A stretch of 33,685 nt of DNA, from NCBI RefSeq assembly GCF_037892545.1, contig NZ_JBBKBG010000029.1, forward strand, positions 1 to 33,685, given 5' to 3'. Every line of letters begins with the position of its first letter. The first letter of the stretch is position 1. This document shows, piece by piece, positions 1 through 8,519 of the stretch. Under the pieces are notes generated by a model. That model was not told where the DNA came from. It did not search any database and saw only the letters and a list, made by a program, of their open reading frames with translations. This DNA comes from Pseudogracilibacillus sp037892545 (GTDB lineage: Bacteria; Bacillota; Bacilli; Bacillales; Amphibacillaceae). The translations under genes were made by a program, and so were the position numbers.

Positions 1-8
1 GTTTAAAA

Positions 9-239
9 GTGACTTTTTTATTTTGGGTAATGACAAGTTTTACCGTAGTAGGATTTATTGTACTTATGTCGATGAAAAAGAGTATGGAAAAAAGAATTGC
101 CTTAGCGATCGAGCACGAACAAAATTTAGAACTGAAACAAAGGGTAACGAAACCAGTAATTTGGTGGTTAGTGGGAGCTACAATGTGGGGGATCATTAGT
201 ATGATGTTCGTCGTCTGGACCTTTACTGTCTCATCATAA
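9..239 (+). CDS. Small two-helix membrane protein, possibly truncated at the window edge
   Basis: This frame encodes 76 residues from a GTG codon and stays open to the window edge, so the real start may lie upstream. Two hydrophobic segments (about residues 3-20 and 51-73) flank a charged stretch (about 22-48) rich in Lys, Glu and Arg, suggesting a small integral membrane protein with a cytoplasmic or surface loop. I recognise no family motif. It ends about 60 bases before a terminator hairpin, so it is probably the last gene of an upstream operon and separate from the YdbS gene that follows. No function is assigned. Confidence 0.5.
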   Translation: MTFLFWVMTSFTVVGFIVLMSMKKSMEKRIALAIEHEQNLELKQRVTKPVIWWLVGATMWGIISMMFVVWTFTVSS

Positions 240-296
240 AAATTCGATGGATATGAGATAAAATAGACATACTAAAATAAAATGAATTCCAACGAT

Positions 297-328
297 AAAA
301 CGGTTATGTTGAATCATACCGTTTTTTA
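297..328 (+). terminator. Rho-independent terminator
   Basis: The arms AACGGTTATG (299-308) and CATACCGTT (315-323) pair with one bulged base and run into TTTTTT. It ends the transcript of the small membrane protein gene. Confidence 0.75.
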
Positions 329-448
329 TTTTGTTTTTAAAACAGACATGTACCTCGGATGTAACATATTATAGTTAGTAATCTTTTTATAAAATGATGA
401 TGTGCCATTTATTTGTATGATAAACTAAAGGAACTGGAGGGAACTATC

Positions 449-928
449 GTGAGAGAACAACCATTACATGAAATTGCGCAGGACGCTGTCAAAGTTTGGA
501 GAATTCATGCGGCAATATATGTCATTATTTTTTGGATGTTTATTATTGCATGGGGCATTATAACATTTATATTTTCATTTCCTTACCTATATACCTTTAT
601 AACTGTTGTTTTGGGGCTAATGGCGATTTACGTATTCATCATACTCATTCCAACATTGCGTTATAAAAGATGGCGTTATGAAATTTTTGAGCAAGAAATT
701 TATATTCAGCACGGAATTTTAATTGTCAAACGAACATTGATCCCGATGATACGAGTACAACATGTTGATACAGAACAAGGTCCAATTTTAAAGAAGTATG
801 ACTTAGCGACGGTATCTATCTCAACTGCTGCAACAACACATTATATACCAGCATTGAATGGTGCGGATGCAGAAGATTTACGTGATAAAATTTCCACATT
901 AGCGAGGGTCGATGATTATGACGTATAA
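449..928 (+). CDS. ydbS: YdbS-like bacterial PH-domain membrane protein
   Basis: This 159-residue protein has two membrane helices near its N-terminus (about residues 22-42 and 46-70) followed by a bacterial pleckstrin-homology (bPH2) domain; the segment around IYIQHGILIVKRTLIPM is typical of the family. I chose the GTG at 449 because GGAGGG (436-441) lies seven bases before it; the frame also opens at a TTG (413) that has no SD. In B. subtilis the ydbS-ydbT pair is linked to resistance against membrane-active antimicrobial peptides. Its end overlaps the ydbT start, as in B. subtilis, so the two proteins probably act together at the membrane. I see no sigma-W consensus upstream. Confidence 0.82.
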   Translation: MREQPLHEIAQDAVKVWRIHAAIYVIIFWMFIIAWGIITFIFSFPYLYTFITVVLGLMAIYVFIILIPTLRYKRWRYEIFEQEIYIQHGILIVKRTLIPMIRVQHVDTEQGPILKKYDLATVSISTAATTHYIPALNGADAEDLRDKISTLARVDDYDV

Positions 929-2468
929 GCATGATGAAACAGAGACAACTGCACCAATACATAATGGTCATTCATTTACCAAACGACGTCGTTTACACCC
1001 AGCAGCCATTATTTTTCGGTTTACACTTGCACTGAAAGAAACGGTATTTGGTTTAGGGATTGGTTTTATCGTTACGATGAAAGAATCTTTTATTGCATTT
1101 TTACTTTTCGGTGGGGCTTTCATCTTATTTTTGATCGGATATAGTATGTTATCATGGTGGAAATTTACGTATTATGTGTATGAAAATGAATTGAGGATAG
1201 AGCAAGGTGTTTTCATCCGTAAGAAACGATTTATTTCATTTCACCGTATCCATAAAATTGATATGACCGCGAACTTGATACACCGACTTTTCAAATTGAC
1301 AAATATGCAAATAGATACGGCTAGTAGTAGTGGGGGAGCAGAAGTTGCATTAAGTGCAGTAAAAGTAACGGATGCAACCGCCTTACGAAATGTAATTCAA
1401 AAAGGAAAATCTCAAACAGATTCGAAAGAAAAACCTTCAACAGGAAATAAAGAGGAAGAGACAATACTTTCGACGAAAAAAGTGACGTGGAAAAATTTAT
1501 TTATCGCAGGCTCTACTTCCGGAAGTATCGGATTTATGATACTTGCCGTGTTAGCTTTCGGCCCGCAACTAGAACAAGTAATTCCTACATCAGCGTTAAA
1601 CAAAACATTTCAATTTGTTGTGACGTTAAGTATCATCTTTCTTGTCGTGGCTATTTGTCTTCTTTTAGTTGGATTATGGGTATTAGGTATTGCCGGAACG
1701 ATGATTAAATACGGCAACTTTACAATTGAAAAAAGAGAGAAAGAATTATTTATTAAACGTGGATTAATCGAAACGAAAGAACTGACGATTCCTTTTGATC
1801 GAATTCAGGCGATCGGTTTGGAACAAAGTTTGATTCGACAACCGCTCGGTTATGTAAAGGTATATGCAGTTGTTGCGGGAGGCTCTTTTGATCGGACAGA
1901 AGCATTTCCAGTATTATTTCCTTTAATCCATAAAAAAGAAGTGCCCCAATTTTTGCAAACGTTTATGGAAGACCATGTTATTGAATTACAGCAAGATGCG
2001 ATACGTTTACCAAATCGAAGTCGGAAATACTTTATCGTTAAACAACTTCTTTTTCCAATGATCATTTTCTGTGGTTTACTATATTTCTTCCCATCGTTCG
2101 CGTGGATTCCGTCCTTACTCGCTGTTTTATTAGGTTGGTATGGAAATATGGGTTATAAAGATGTTCGTGTACAAACAGAAGGAAAAAGCCTTACATTTCA
2201 AATTCGCCGTTTATTTGATAGAGTAACTGTAATGACGTACAAACGTCGTATACAATCACTTAAACTAACCGCACATCCATGGCAAAAGAAAGATGGATTA
2301 ATGAGTGTTCATTTATCTTTAATTGGTTCTAGTGGTTTAGGGACACATTATACGGTTTCACATATGGAAATAGAGGATGCCATGGAGTTAGCGGAATGGT
2401 TTTCTTATCAACAATCAGTAGTAAGAGAGGAAAGACAGATAGAGGGGGATATGCTTTGTGAAGAATGA
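918..2468 (+). CDS. ydbT: YdbT-like multi-PH-domain membrane protein
   Basis: The protein is about 516 residues with repeated units of paired membrane helices followed by bPH2 domains. Hydrophobic pairs lie at about residues 38-80, 200-255 and 380-410. The phrases ELRIEQGVFIRKKRFISFHR and LFIKRGLIETKELTIPFDRI are repeats of the same bPH2 fold as its partner YdbS. The ATG at 918 sits nine bases after GCGAGGG; an ATG at 912 in the same frame is too close to that SD. The start overlaps the ydbS stop and the stop overlaps the next gene, so three genes form one operon. The known B. subtilis pair protects against antimicrobial peptides; that role here is inferred from homology. Confidence 0.82.
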   Translation: MTYKHDETETTAPIHNGHSFTKRRRLHPAAIIFRFTLALKETVFGLGIGFIVTMKESFIAFLLFGGAFILFLIGYSMLSWWKFTYYVYENELRIEQGVFIRKKRFISFHRIHKIDMTANLIHRLFKLTNMQIDTASSSGGAEVALSAVKVTDATALRNVIQKGKSQTDSKEKPSTGNKEEETILSTKKVTWKNLFIAGSTSGSIGFMILAVLAFGPQLEQVIPTSALNKTFQFVVTLSIIFLVVAICLLLVGLWVLGIAGTMIKYGNFTIEKREKELFIKRGLIETKELTIPFDRIQAIGLEQSLIRQPLGYVKVYAVVAGGSFDRTEAFPVLFPLIHKKEVPQFLQTFMEDHVIELQQDAIRLPNRSRKYFIVKQLLFPMIIFCGLLYFFPSFAWIPSLLAVLLGWYGNMGYKDVRVQTEGKSLTFQIRRLFDRVTVMTYKRRIQSLKLTAHPWQKKDGLMSVHLSLIGSSGLGTHYTVSHMEIEDAMELAEWFSYQQSVVREERQIEGDMLCEE

Positions 2469-3417
2469 AGTAATATTCGAGAAATTAGGGATACAAAAAA
2501 TTACGATTCCATTGCCATTTCGATTAGACCATGTCCATTGTTTTTTAGTAAAAGGTGCTACGGGATATACGCTAATTGATACTGGTTTACATGACGAACA
2601 AGCGAAAAAAATATGGCAAGAAAAATTGCCCGGAAAGGATGTAGAGAAAATTATATTAACACATCTACATCCCGACCATACAGGCTATGCTGGTGTTCTA
2701 CAAAAACAAACAAATGCACCTGTCTATATGTCAGAAATCGATGCAAAAGCAATGCAAACTATATGGAAAGAAGAAGCAATTCCGTTATTGCAACGAGATT
2801 ATCATACTTTCGCCGTACCAGAGCAAATGACGGAAAAAATTATTCAATTGATACGAAAGACGACAAATATTGTGGAGCCAACTCCGAATGTTCACCAGTT
2901 TTTACGAGATGGAGAAACGATTAACATAGGGGATTATACGTATGATATCATTGCAACACCTGGACATGCAGAGGGGCTCGTCTGTTTATATGAACCGGAA
3001 ACAAAAGTATTATTATCGACCGATCATGTTTTACCGAAAATCACTCCGAATATTGCGTACTGGTTTTATGGGGAGAAAAATCCCTTGTTATCGTATAAGA
3101 CTTCCTTAGAAAAAATAAAAAAGCTTGATATTTCATATGTAATTCCATCACATGGAGAACCATTTGAGGATGTGTATACGCGAATAGATGAGATTTGGAC
3201 ACATCACGAAGAACGGATCGAGAAAACGTATGATGCAATGAAAAATGGGATAACGGTTTTTGATATGTGTGATATTCTATTTCCGTATGAGTTATCTGTG
3301 TATGATTATCAATTTGCGATTGGTGAGGCTGTTGCACATATGGAATATGTTCGTCATGAAGGTAGATGTGAGCGGACAATAGAAAGTGGAGTATACATTT
3401 ATCAGTCACTAACATAA
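2458..3417 (+). CDS. MBL-fold metallo-hydrolase
   Basis: This 319-residue protein is a metallo-beta-lactamase-fold hydrolase. The zinc motif THLHPDHTG (HxHxDH) lies at about residues 68-76, followed by the downstream ligands in TPGHAEG, STDHVLP and IPSHGEP. It has no signal peptide or membrane segment, so it should be cytoplasmic. A C-terminal helical extension (about residues 245-319) is of the sort found in MBL proteins that act on thioesters, lactones or small esters, but the substrate cannot be read from sequence. It starts at GTG, nine bases after GAGGGGG, and overlaps the ydbT end by 11 bases, implying translational coupling. It is followed by a strong terminator. Confidence 0.8.
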   Translation: MKNEVIFEKLGIQKITIPLPFRLDHVHCFLVKGATGYTLIDTGLHDEQAKKIWQEKLPGKDVEKIILTHLHPDHTGYAGVLQKQTNAPVYMSEIDAKAMQTIWKEEAIPLLQRDYHTFAVPEQMTEKIIQLIRKTTNIVEPTPNVHQFLRDGETINIGDYTYDIIATPGHAEGLVCLYEPETKVLLSTDHVLPKITPNIAYWFYGEKNPLLSYKTSLEKIKKLDISYVIPSHGEPFEDVYTRIDEIWTHHEERIEKTYDAMKNGITVFDMCDILFPYELSVYDYQFAIGEAVAHMEYVRHEGRCERTIESGVYIYQSLT

Positions 3418-3425
3418 GAAGATAG

Positions 3426-3496
3426 AGTAAGAAGCACGTAAGACGATAGGTTTTGTACGGTCAACGTATCATCTTTATCGTGCTTCTTACTTTTTA
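3426..3496 (+). terminator. Long-stem terminator between convergent genes
   Basis: AGTAAGAAGCACG (3426-3438) and CGTGCTTCTTACT (3479-3491) form a perfect 13-bp outer stem followed by a short T run. The 40-base interior also has partial complementarity. It ends the ydbS-ydbT-MBL operon and faces the oppositely transcribed methyltransferase gene. Confidence 0.8.
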
Positions 3497-3515
3497 CTCG
3501 TGTTTGTTTCACACA

Positions 3516-4115
3516 TTATTTTTGAATGACAACTTGAATGACATGGCCAACGCCTGTATGACGATATCCTTCCATACGATTTGCTTCTCCATAATAAAAA
3601 TGAACACATTTATGTGGGTGGATAATATCTAAGATAACCTTTGGATCATACAACATATCGACGAGTCCAGGTCCACCTGTATCATAATCGATTTGTGCTT
3701 TGGAATATACTTCAAAAATGAAATAGCCACCAGGTTTAATTGCATGGATCATATTGTTAATAAACTGCTTCTGGTTAGCATCATGAACATGTCCAAACAC
3801 CATGATACCACCATCATATTTATTACGATCCAACTTCATATCAATTAAATCGGCTTCCACGGTTTGAATCGATACCCCATTTTCCTTCGCTAATATCGAG
3901 GCATGTTCTAATCCAACTGATGATAAATCATATGCCGTAACATCATGGCCTAATTTTGCTAAATAAACAGCATTCCTTCCTTCGCCTTCTGCAAAACAAG
4001 CAATATTACTGTTATCTGGAAATAAATCACATTTACTTTTAATAAACTTATTTACTTCTTTTCCGTATGTATATTTATTTTGTTGAAATTGTTCGTCCCA
4101 TTTATTTTTTGGCAT
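3516..4115 (-). CDS. Class I SAM-dependent methyltransferase (TehB-like size)
   Basis: This 199-residue protein has a Rossmann methyltransferase core: motif I reads IACFAEGEGRNAVYLA (about residues 38-53), followed by an acidic motif II in VTAYDLSS and the ADLID segment that usually contacts the adenine. This pattern is typical of small methyltransferases of the TehB/UbiE-like group that act on small molecules such as tellurite or thiopurines; the substrate is not readable. It is preceded by AAAGGAGTG and is the third gene of a leftward cluster after the DUF3006 gene, from which it is separated by 22 bases, so co-transcription is likely. Confidence 0.75.
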   Translation of the reverse strand: MPKNKWDEQFQQNKYTYGKEVNKFIKSKCDLFPDNSNIACFAEGEGRNAVYLAKLGHDVTAYDLSSVGLEHASILAKENGVSIQTVEADLIDMKLDRNKYDGGIMVFGHVHDANQKQFINNMIHAIKPGGYFIFEVYSKAQIDYDTGGPGLVDMLYDPKVILDIIHPHKCVHFYYGEANRMEGYRHTGVGHVIQVVIQK

Positions 4116-4137
4116 GTTTTCACTCCTTTATAATCGT

Positions 4138-4395
4138 TCAACGTTTAAATTTACTTCTTTTTTTCTTTTTATGTAATGCATGTAAGGCTTGTTGAGCTCT
4201 TTGTTTTCTATTCTCCGTTTCCTCGATATTAATTGATAGGATGGAAAATGTTTCTTCCATTTTCTCCACATTAAAAACCGTCCCGATATCACTTCCTTCA
4301 GGTAAGGTAGCTTTGTCAACAATGTGCTCCTTTTCAACGGATTCAATTAAAATGACAGCTAATTGATCTTCAAACCGATCTAATATACCGAACAT
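4138..4395 (-). CDS. DUF3006 domain protein
   Basis: The 85-residue protein begins MFGILDRFEDQLAVILIE and continues with an alternation of short beta strands (AVILIESVEKE, ATLPEGSDIG, GTVFNV) followed by a very basic tail. This is the DUF3006 pattern, a small beta domain commonly encoded next to secreted ComEC-like metallo-hydrolases. That is exactly its position here: it starts four bases after the stop of the metallo-hydrolase gene, so the two are translated from one message. The KKKKRSKFKR-type tail could bind nucleic acid or the membrane surface, but this is inference. An overlapping 72-residue frame is a shadow. Confidence 0.78.
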   Translation of the reverse strand: MFGILDRFEDQLAVILIESVEKEHIVDKATLPEGSDIGTVFNVEKMEETFSILSINIEETENRKQRAQQALHALHKKKKRSKFKR

Positions 4396-4399
4396 ATTA

Positions 4400-5593
4400 T
4401 CACTCCTCTATACATGCTTTCCCTTCTTCTATTATATCAGAAATTCTTCCTGGACCAATTCCATCAATGATAGATAAGTCTTCTACAGACGTATATGGAC
4501 GGTGCTCGATTAAGGCAACTGCTCTCGCATCTCCAATATGAATAATTTCCATTAATTCTTCCTTTGAAGCATCATTGATATTAATACAGGCAGCTTTTTT
4601 CTTTTCTTTTTCAGTTTGCTTTTGTTTCTTTTTCTTTCCTTTATCCACTTCATATGTTTTCCCATCCGTTTTGATCACGATGTTTCCATAAGTATCTGTT
4701 CCATATAAAGGAATATCCTTGGTTGCAAATAGATCGATGACTTCTTCATGGGGATGACCATATTTATTATCGATCCCCGCACTGTAAATAGCGATTTCAG
4801 GGTTTACTTCTTCCACAAACTTAGGATCACTAGATGTATTGGAACCATGATGTCCTAATTGTAAAACAGTCGCCTCTACAGGTAAGTCATTTTCTAACAT
4901 CAACTTTTCTTCTGTTTTTGAAGCATCTCCCGTAAATAAAAAGGATATATCACCATATTGTGCGTGGAATGAAATAGAATCTTCATTTAATTTTCCCGTT
5001 ACATTAGCTGGATGTAAAATGGTTAATTGCAATGGGCCGATATCAAATACATCTCCTGCTTTAGGCTCATCAAAATCTGCGTCACTATTCACAATCGCTT
5101 CTACTGCTTTATTATAAACTTCCGATTGTGTAGTATTACTTGACATCCATACTTCCCCGACGTCAAATTGATCTAATACTTTATGTAATTGACCGATATG
5201 GTCTGCATGTGGATGGCTAATTATAATGATATCGATATAATCGACCTTTTGATCTTTTAAATAAGGAACGACTTCATTTCCTTTCCAATCTCCCGTGTCA
5301 TATAAAATGTGATACGTTTCATCTGTATCTTTTATTTGAAATAATGTTGCATCTCCTTGACCAACATCTATATAGTGAACAGTTAAATCATCGAGTTTTT
5401 GAGCTTTTTTATCTGATTGCGTAGATGTTTTTTCTTTCTTACTCATGTTACTTTCAGCAATTTCTTTTTGTTCATTTTGTTCCATAGGTACATTGTTTTC
5501 GTTATTACTTTCGTTTTCGTTCGTTACTACGTCATTTGTGCAAGCGATTAATAAAATTGCCATGAGTAGTGTCATAATAATTTTTCTATACAT
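4400..5593 (-). CDS. Secreted lipoprotein MBL hydrolase with ComEA-like helix-hairpin-helix tail
   Basis: The 397-residue product starts with a lipoprotein signal (MYRKIIMTLLMAILLIAC, lipobox LIAC, lipidated Cys18), then a Ser/Asn/Glu/Lys linker. A metallo-beta-lactamase domain follows, of the ComEC C-terminal type: VGQGDAT, SHPHADHIGQ (HxHxDH), FTGDAS and GHHGSNTSS. The last ~60 residues (ININDASKEELMEI onward) form a helix-hairpin-helix unit like the DNA-binding part of ComEA. The ATG at 5593 has AGGAGAAG nine bases upstream and places the signal peptide at the N-terminus. Family and architecture point to an extracellular, membrane-anchored hydrolase that may act on DNA; the activity itself is inferred. 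DUF3006 follows immediately. Confidence 0.82.
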   Translation of the reverse strand: MYRKIIMTLLMAILLIACTNDVVTNENESNNENNVPMEQNEQKEIAESNMSKKEKTSTQSDKKAQKLDDLTVHYIDVGQGDATLFQIKDTDETYHILYDTGDWKGNEVVPYLKDQKVDYIDIIIISHPHADHIGQLHKVLDQFDVGEVWMSSNTTQSEVYNKAVEAIVNSDADFDEPKAGDVFDIGPLQLTILHPANVTGKLNEDSISFHAQYGDISFLFTGDASKTEEKLMLENDLPVEATVLQLGHHGSNTSSDPKFVEEVNPEIAIYSAGIDNKYGHPHEEVIDLFATKDIPLYGTDTYGNIVIKTDGKTYEVDKGKKKKQKQTEKEKKKAACININDASKEELMEIIHIGDARAVALIEHRPYTSVEDLSIIDGIGPGRISDIIEEGKACIEE

Positions 5594-6017
5594 GTTGTCT
5601 TCTCCTACTATGTAAAAAATGTGCATCTTTAAGCGTAACAAAATGATTACGAGAATTCCAGAAAAGAAGATGTAAAAATGTATATGTTTTGTATAAAATT
5701 ACGTTACGAAAAATTTTGCTGATCGGTGCTAAAAATTTGGTGAGGGGTGTAAACTATAGAATACGGCTGAAATGTAAGGGAGCAAGTCATACATTTATTG
5801 GCTCCATAGAAACATTCATAAACTTATACAGAAAACTATGGTATAACAGTGTATACATTTCCAAACATAGAGTAAATTTTGATTCGAAGGAGATATTGAA
5901 ATCTGAAAATTTAAAATATTATTTGAAGAGAAATCATTATTCAAGTATAATAATTTTAACTAACGATTTCTTTATCAATTAGTTGTTATATAACAAAATA
6001 AAAAGGGGGATATAAAA
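5594..6017. other. Intergenic region between divergent operons
   Basis: This 420-base AT-rich stretch should hold the promoters of the leftward lipoprotein hydrolase operon and the rightward amino acid transporter. An open frame of 97 codons from a TTG (5689-5982) has no SD and no recognisable sequence and is probably not a gene. I looked for a T-box, lysine or SAM riboswitch and saw no matching motifs. The last 40 bases contain TTATATAAC and the AAGGGGG ribosome site of the binding-protein gene. Confidence 0.5.
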
Positions 6018-6824
6018 GTGAAGCGAAGTTTTCGTATTTATATTTTTGTATGTTTATTAGGAAGTTTGGCATTATTATTAATGGCTTGTGGCAACGGCAA
6101 CAATGAAAGCGCAAACACGGATGCAGACAATAACGGTGGAGGAAGTGATGAAAATACGTATGTTGTCGGAACAGATGCCGCATATGCACCGATGGAATAT
6201 ATCGATGATGCTGGGGAAATTGTTGGGATTGATATCGAAATAGTCGATGCAATTGCAGAAGAAATGGGCTTTGAAGTGGAGTATAAAAATATCGGTTGGG
6301 ATCCGTTATTTCCTGCTGTAAACAACGGGGAAGTAGATTTTGCGGTTTCTTCGATTACGATTACAGAGGAAAGAGAAAAAGAATTTGACTTCACAGACCC
6401 GTACTATATTGCTAATCAACTTATTTTAGTGCCAGAAGATAGCGATGTAACAAGTTTTGATGATTTAAAAGATAAAAAAGTATCTGCGCAAATGAGTACG
6501 ACAGGACATATTGTTGTACAAGAGTTATTAGGAGAGACGAGTCCAAATATTGTTGCAACAGAATCGATGCCTCTTGCGATTAGTGAAATGCTAAATGGCA
6601 ATGCGGAAGCATCTGTTGGAGACAACTCGACCGTCAATGAATATTTAAAAAATAATCCAGATGTAGATTTAAAAACAGTGGAAGATGACAGTTTTGAAAA
6701 AGAATATTATGGTTTGATGGTGAAAAAGGGAAATGACGAATTACGCGAATTACTGAATGAAGGGATTCAAAAGATTAAAGATAGTGGAAAGTTAGAAGAA
6801 ATTACAGGAATTGAAGTAGAGTGA
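6018..6824 (+). CDS. Amino acid ABC transporter substrate-binding lipoprotein (module 1)
   Basis: The 268-residue protein has a lipoprotein signal ending LMAC (Cys24), a flexible Asn/Gly/Asp linker, and a family-3 solute-binding domain (SBP_bac_3). The signature ITITEEREKEFDFTDPYY, containing the Arg that contacts the ligand carboxylate, is present, as are GTDAAYAPMEY and GIDIEIVDAIAEE. This family captures polar or cationic amino acids such as glutamine, arginine or cystine outside the cell. The GTG start has AAGGGGG seven to eight bases upstream. It is the first gene of a binding protein-permease-ATPase module; a terminator hairpin follows directly, so it is probably made in excess over the permease. 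Confidence 0.88.
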   Translation: MKRSFRIYIFVCLLGSLALLLMACGNGNNESANTDADNNGGGSDENTYVVGTDAAYAPMEYIDDAGEIVGIDIEIVDAIAEEMGFEVEYKNIGWDPLFPAVNNGEVDFAVSSITITEEREKEFDFTDPYYIANQLILVPEDSDVTSFDDLKDKKVSAQMSTTGHIVVQELLGETSPNIVATESMPLAISEMLNGNAEASVGDNSTVNEYLKNNPDVDLKTVEDDSFEKEYYGLMVKKGNDELRELLNEGIQKIKDSGKLEEITGIEVE

Positions 6825-6830
6825 CATAAG

Positions 6831-6887
6831 AGAGCTAGGACAGAGAGGCAATTTGTTCATTCTCTGGTTAACCTAGCTCTTTTGTTT
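6831..6887 (+). terminator. Two-tier hairpin between binding-protein and permease genes
   Basis: AGAGCTAGG (6831-6839) pairs with CCTAGCTCT (6872-6880) and, inside it, CAGAGA (6841-6846) pairs with TCTCTG (6861-6866). A weak T tract (TTTTGTTT) follows. It lies inside the operon, so it probably acts as a leaky terminator or protects the 3' end of the binding-protein mRNA. Confidence 0.75.
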
Positions 6888-6917
6888 CATTATTGATGAT
6901 CGGTAGGGGTGCATATA

Positions 6918-7625
6918 ATGGAAATATTAGACAATATTCGTTTAGATGTCATATGGAACTATCGTGAATTATTTATTCGTGGTGTCGGTGTCACTATAGC
7001 ATTGACAGTGATTAGTTATACAATTGGTATTATACTTGGTCTAATTTTTGGGATAGGAAAGATGTCAAAACGAAAAATATTTTATTATCCGAGTAAATTA
7101 TATATCGACTTTTTTCGTGGTACACCATTATTAGTGCAAATATTACTTATTCATTTAGCAGTTATTCCGACCATTTTCGGGAAATCATTAGGATTCTTCG
7201 TATCTGGTATTCTTGCACTTTCGTTAAACTGTGGTGCGTATACAGCAGAAATTATTCGTGCTGGAATCCAATCGTTAGAGAAAGGACAAATGGAAGCGGC
7301 TCGTTCATTAGGAATGCCACATGGTATGGCAATGAAACATATAATTTTACCACAAGCATTGAGAAGAATGGTGCCACCATTAGGGAATGAATTGATTGCT
7401 TTATTAAAAGATTCCTCCTTAGTGACAGTCATTGCAGCAAATGATATTTTATTCGCTGCGAAAGTAGTGCAAGGAGCAACTTTTAGGCCGTGGGAGCCAT
7501 ATATTTTTGCGGCAATTTTATATTTATGTTTAACATGGGGTGTAACGAAAATCGTAACGTATGTAGAAAAACGATACAGTACGAGTTATGTACCAAAAAA
7601 GAAGCGGAAATTAAGCCATCGATGA
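6918..7625 (+). CDS. Amino acid ABC transporter permease (module 1)
   Basis: This 235-residue membrane protein belongs to the HisMQ/GlnP permease family. It begins with the family opening (RELFIRGVGVTIALTVISY), has about five membrane helices, and carries the cytoplasmic EAA loop, EAARSLGMPHGMAMKHIILP at about residues 126-145, followed by QALRRMVPPLGNE, which docks onto the ATPase. The ATG at 6918 is eight bases after GGGG; a GTG at 6909 overlaps that SD and is less likely. It lies between its binding protein and ATPase genes and would form a homodimeric channel. The basic tail (KKKRKLSHR) is on the cytoplasmic side. Confidence 0.87.
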   Translation: MEILDNIRLDVIWNYRELFIRGVGVTIALTVISYTIGIILGLIFGIGKMSKRKIFYYPSKLYIDFFRGTPLLVQILLIHLAVIPTIFGKSLGFFVSGILALSLNCGAYTAEIIRAGIQSLEKGQMEAARSLGMPHGMAMKHIILPQALRRMVPPLGNELIALLKDSSLVTVIAANDILFAAKVVQGATFRPWEPYIFAAILYLCLTWGVTKIVTYVEKRYSTSYVPKKKRKLSHR

Positions 7626-7641
7626 TAGGTAGGTGAAAAAA

Positions 7642-8364
7642 ATGATAAAAATTACAGGCTTAAAAAAATCATATGGAGAGCTGGAAGTGTTAAAGGGAAT
7701 AGATTATAACATTAAAGAAAAAGAAGTGATTTGTGTCATCGGTGCAAGTGGTTCCGGAAAAAGTACGTTTCTTCGTTGTATCAATTTGCTAGAAGAAATA
7801 ACAGATGGCGCGATTTATATTGATGGGGTAAAAGTGAATGATCCACAGACAAATATTAATGAACTACGAACGAATGTAGGGATGGTGTTTCAACAATTTA
7901 ATTTATTTCCTCATATGACAGTACTTCAAAATATTACGATTGCACCACGCCAAATTAAAAAAATAGGTGAGATGGAAGCGGAACGACTAGCATTTGAATT
8001 ATTAGAAAAAGTAGGTTTATCTGATAAAGCATATAATTATCCAGAACAACTTTCTGGTGGACAAATGCAACGAGTTGCAATTGCAAGGGCGTTAGCAATG
8101 AAACCAACTATTATGTTATTTGATGAGCCGACATCTGCCTTAGATCCAGAGATGGTAAAAGAAGTATTAGATGTAATGCGAGAGTTAGCGGAAGAAGGAA
8201 TGACGATGATTATCGTCACACATGAAATGGGGTTTGCTAGAGAAGTAGCAGACCGTGTGTTATTTATTGATGGTGGCTATTTAGCCGAAGAAGGAACACC
8301 AGAAGAAATTTTTCAAGCACCAAAAAATGAGCGGACGAAAGCATTTTTAGGAAAAGTTTTATAA
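7642..8364 (+). CDS. Amino acid ABC transporter ATP-binding protein (module 1)
   Basis: The 240-residue protein is a complete polar amino acid transporter ATPase. The Walker A motif GASGSGKST is at residues 34-42, the Q-loop reads MVFQQFNLFPH, the signature is LSGGQMQR, Walker B plus catalytic Glu is IMLFDEPTSALD, and the switch His is in VTHEMGF. The ATG at 7642 is preceded by AGGTGA and gives the same length as the second ATPase in this window; an upstream GTG (7633) lacks an SD at a suitable distance. It powers import through the permease just upstream. The pair is separated by 16 bases. Confidence 0.88.
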   Translation: MIKITGLKKSYGELEVLKGIDYNIKEKEVICVIGASGSGKSTFLRCINLLEEITDGAIYIDGVKVNDPQTNINELRTNVGMVFQQFNLFPHMTVLQNITIAPRQIKKIGEMEAERLAFELLEKVGLSDKAYNYPEQLSGGQMQRVAIARALAMKPTIMLFDEPTSALDPEMVKEVLDVMRELAEEGMTMIIVTHEMGFAREVADRVLFIDGGYLAEEGTPEEIFQAPKNERTKAFLGKVL

Positions 8365-8461
8365 AAAATAAGATTTTTTTAAAAGGGATAAAAACAACAT
8401 CATTACGCTAGTTTATAGAGGAATGTGATGACAAGATTTGTTGGAATTTACAGAAAATTTC

Positions 8462-8489
8462 TTTTATTCATACGTAATTGTGCTATAAT
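8462..8489 (+). promoter_or_regulatory. Sigma-A-like promoter of module 2
   Basis: A perfect TATAAT (8484-8489) is preceded at about 16 bases by TTTTAT. The next gene starts 30 bases downstream. This separates transcription of the second transporter from the first. Confidence 0.5.
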
Positions 8490-8519
8490 AACTTTTAATA
8501 AACAAATAGGGGGCTAATT

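Noticed and set aside
5689..5982. 97-residue protein before the transporter operon
   Set aside because: TTG start without SD, unusual composition, and location in a divergent promoter region.
5640..6017. T-box or amino acid riboswitch before the importer
   Set aside because: No T-box consensus, specifier-stem pattern or known riboswitch core is visible.
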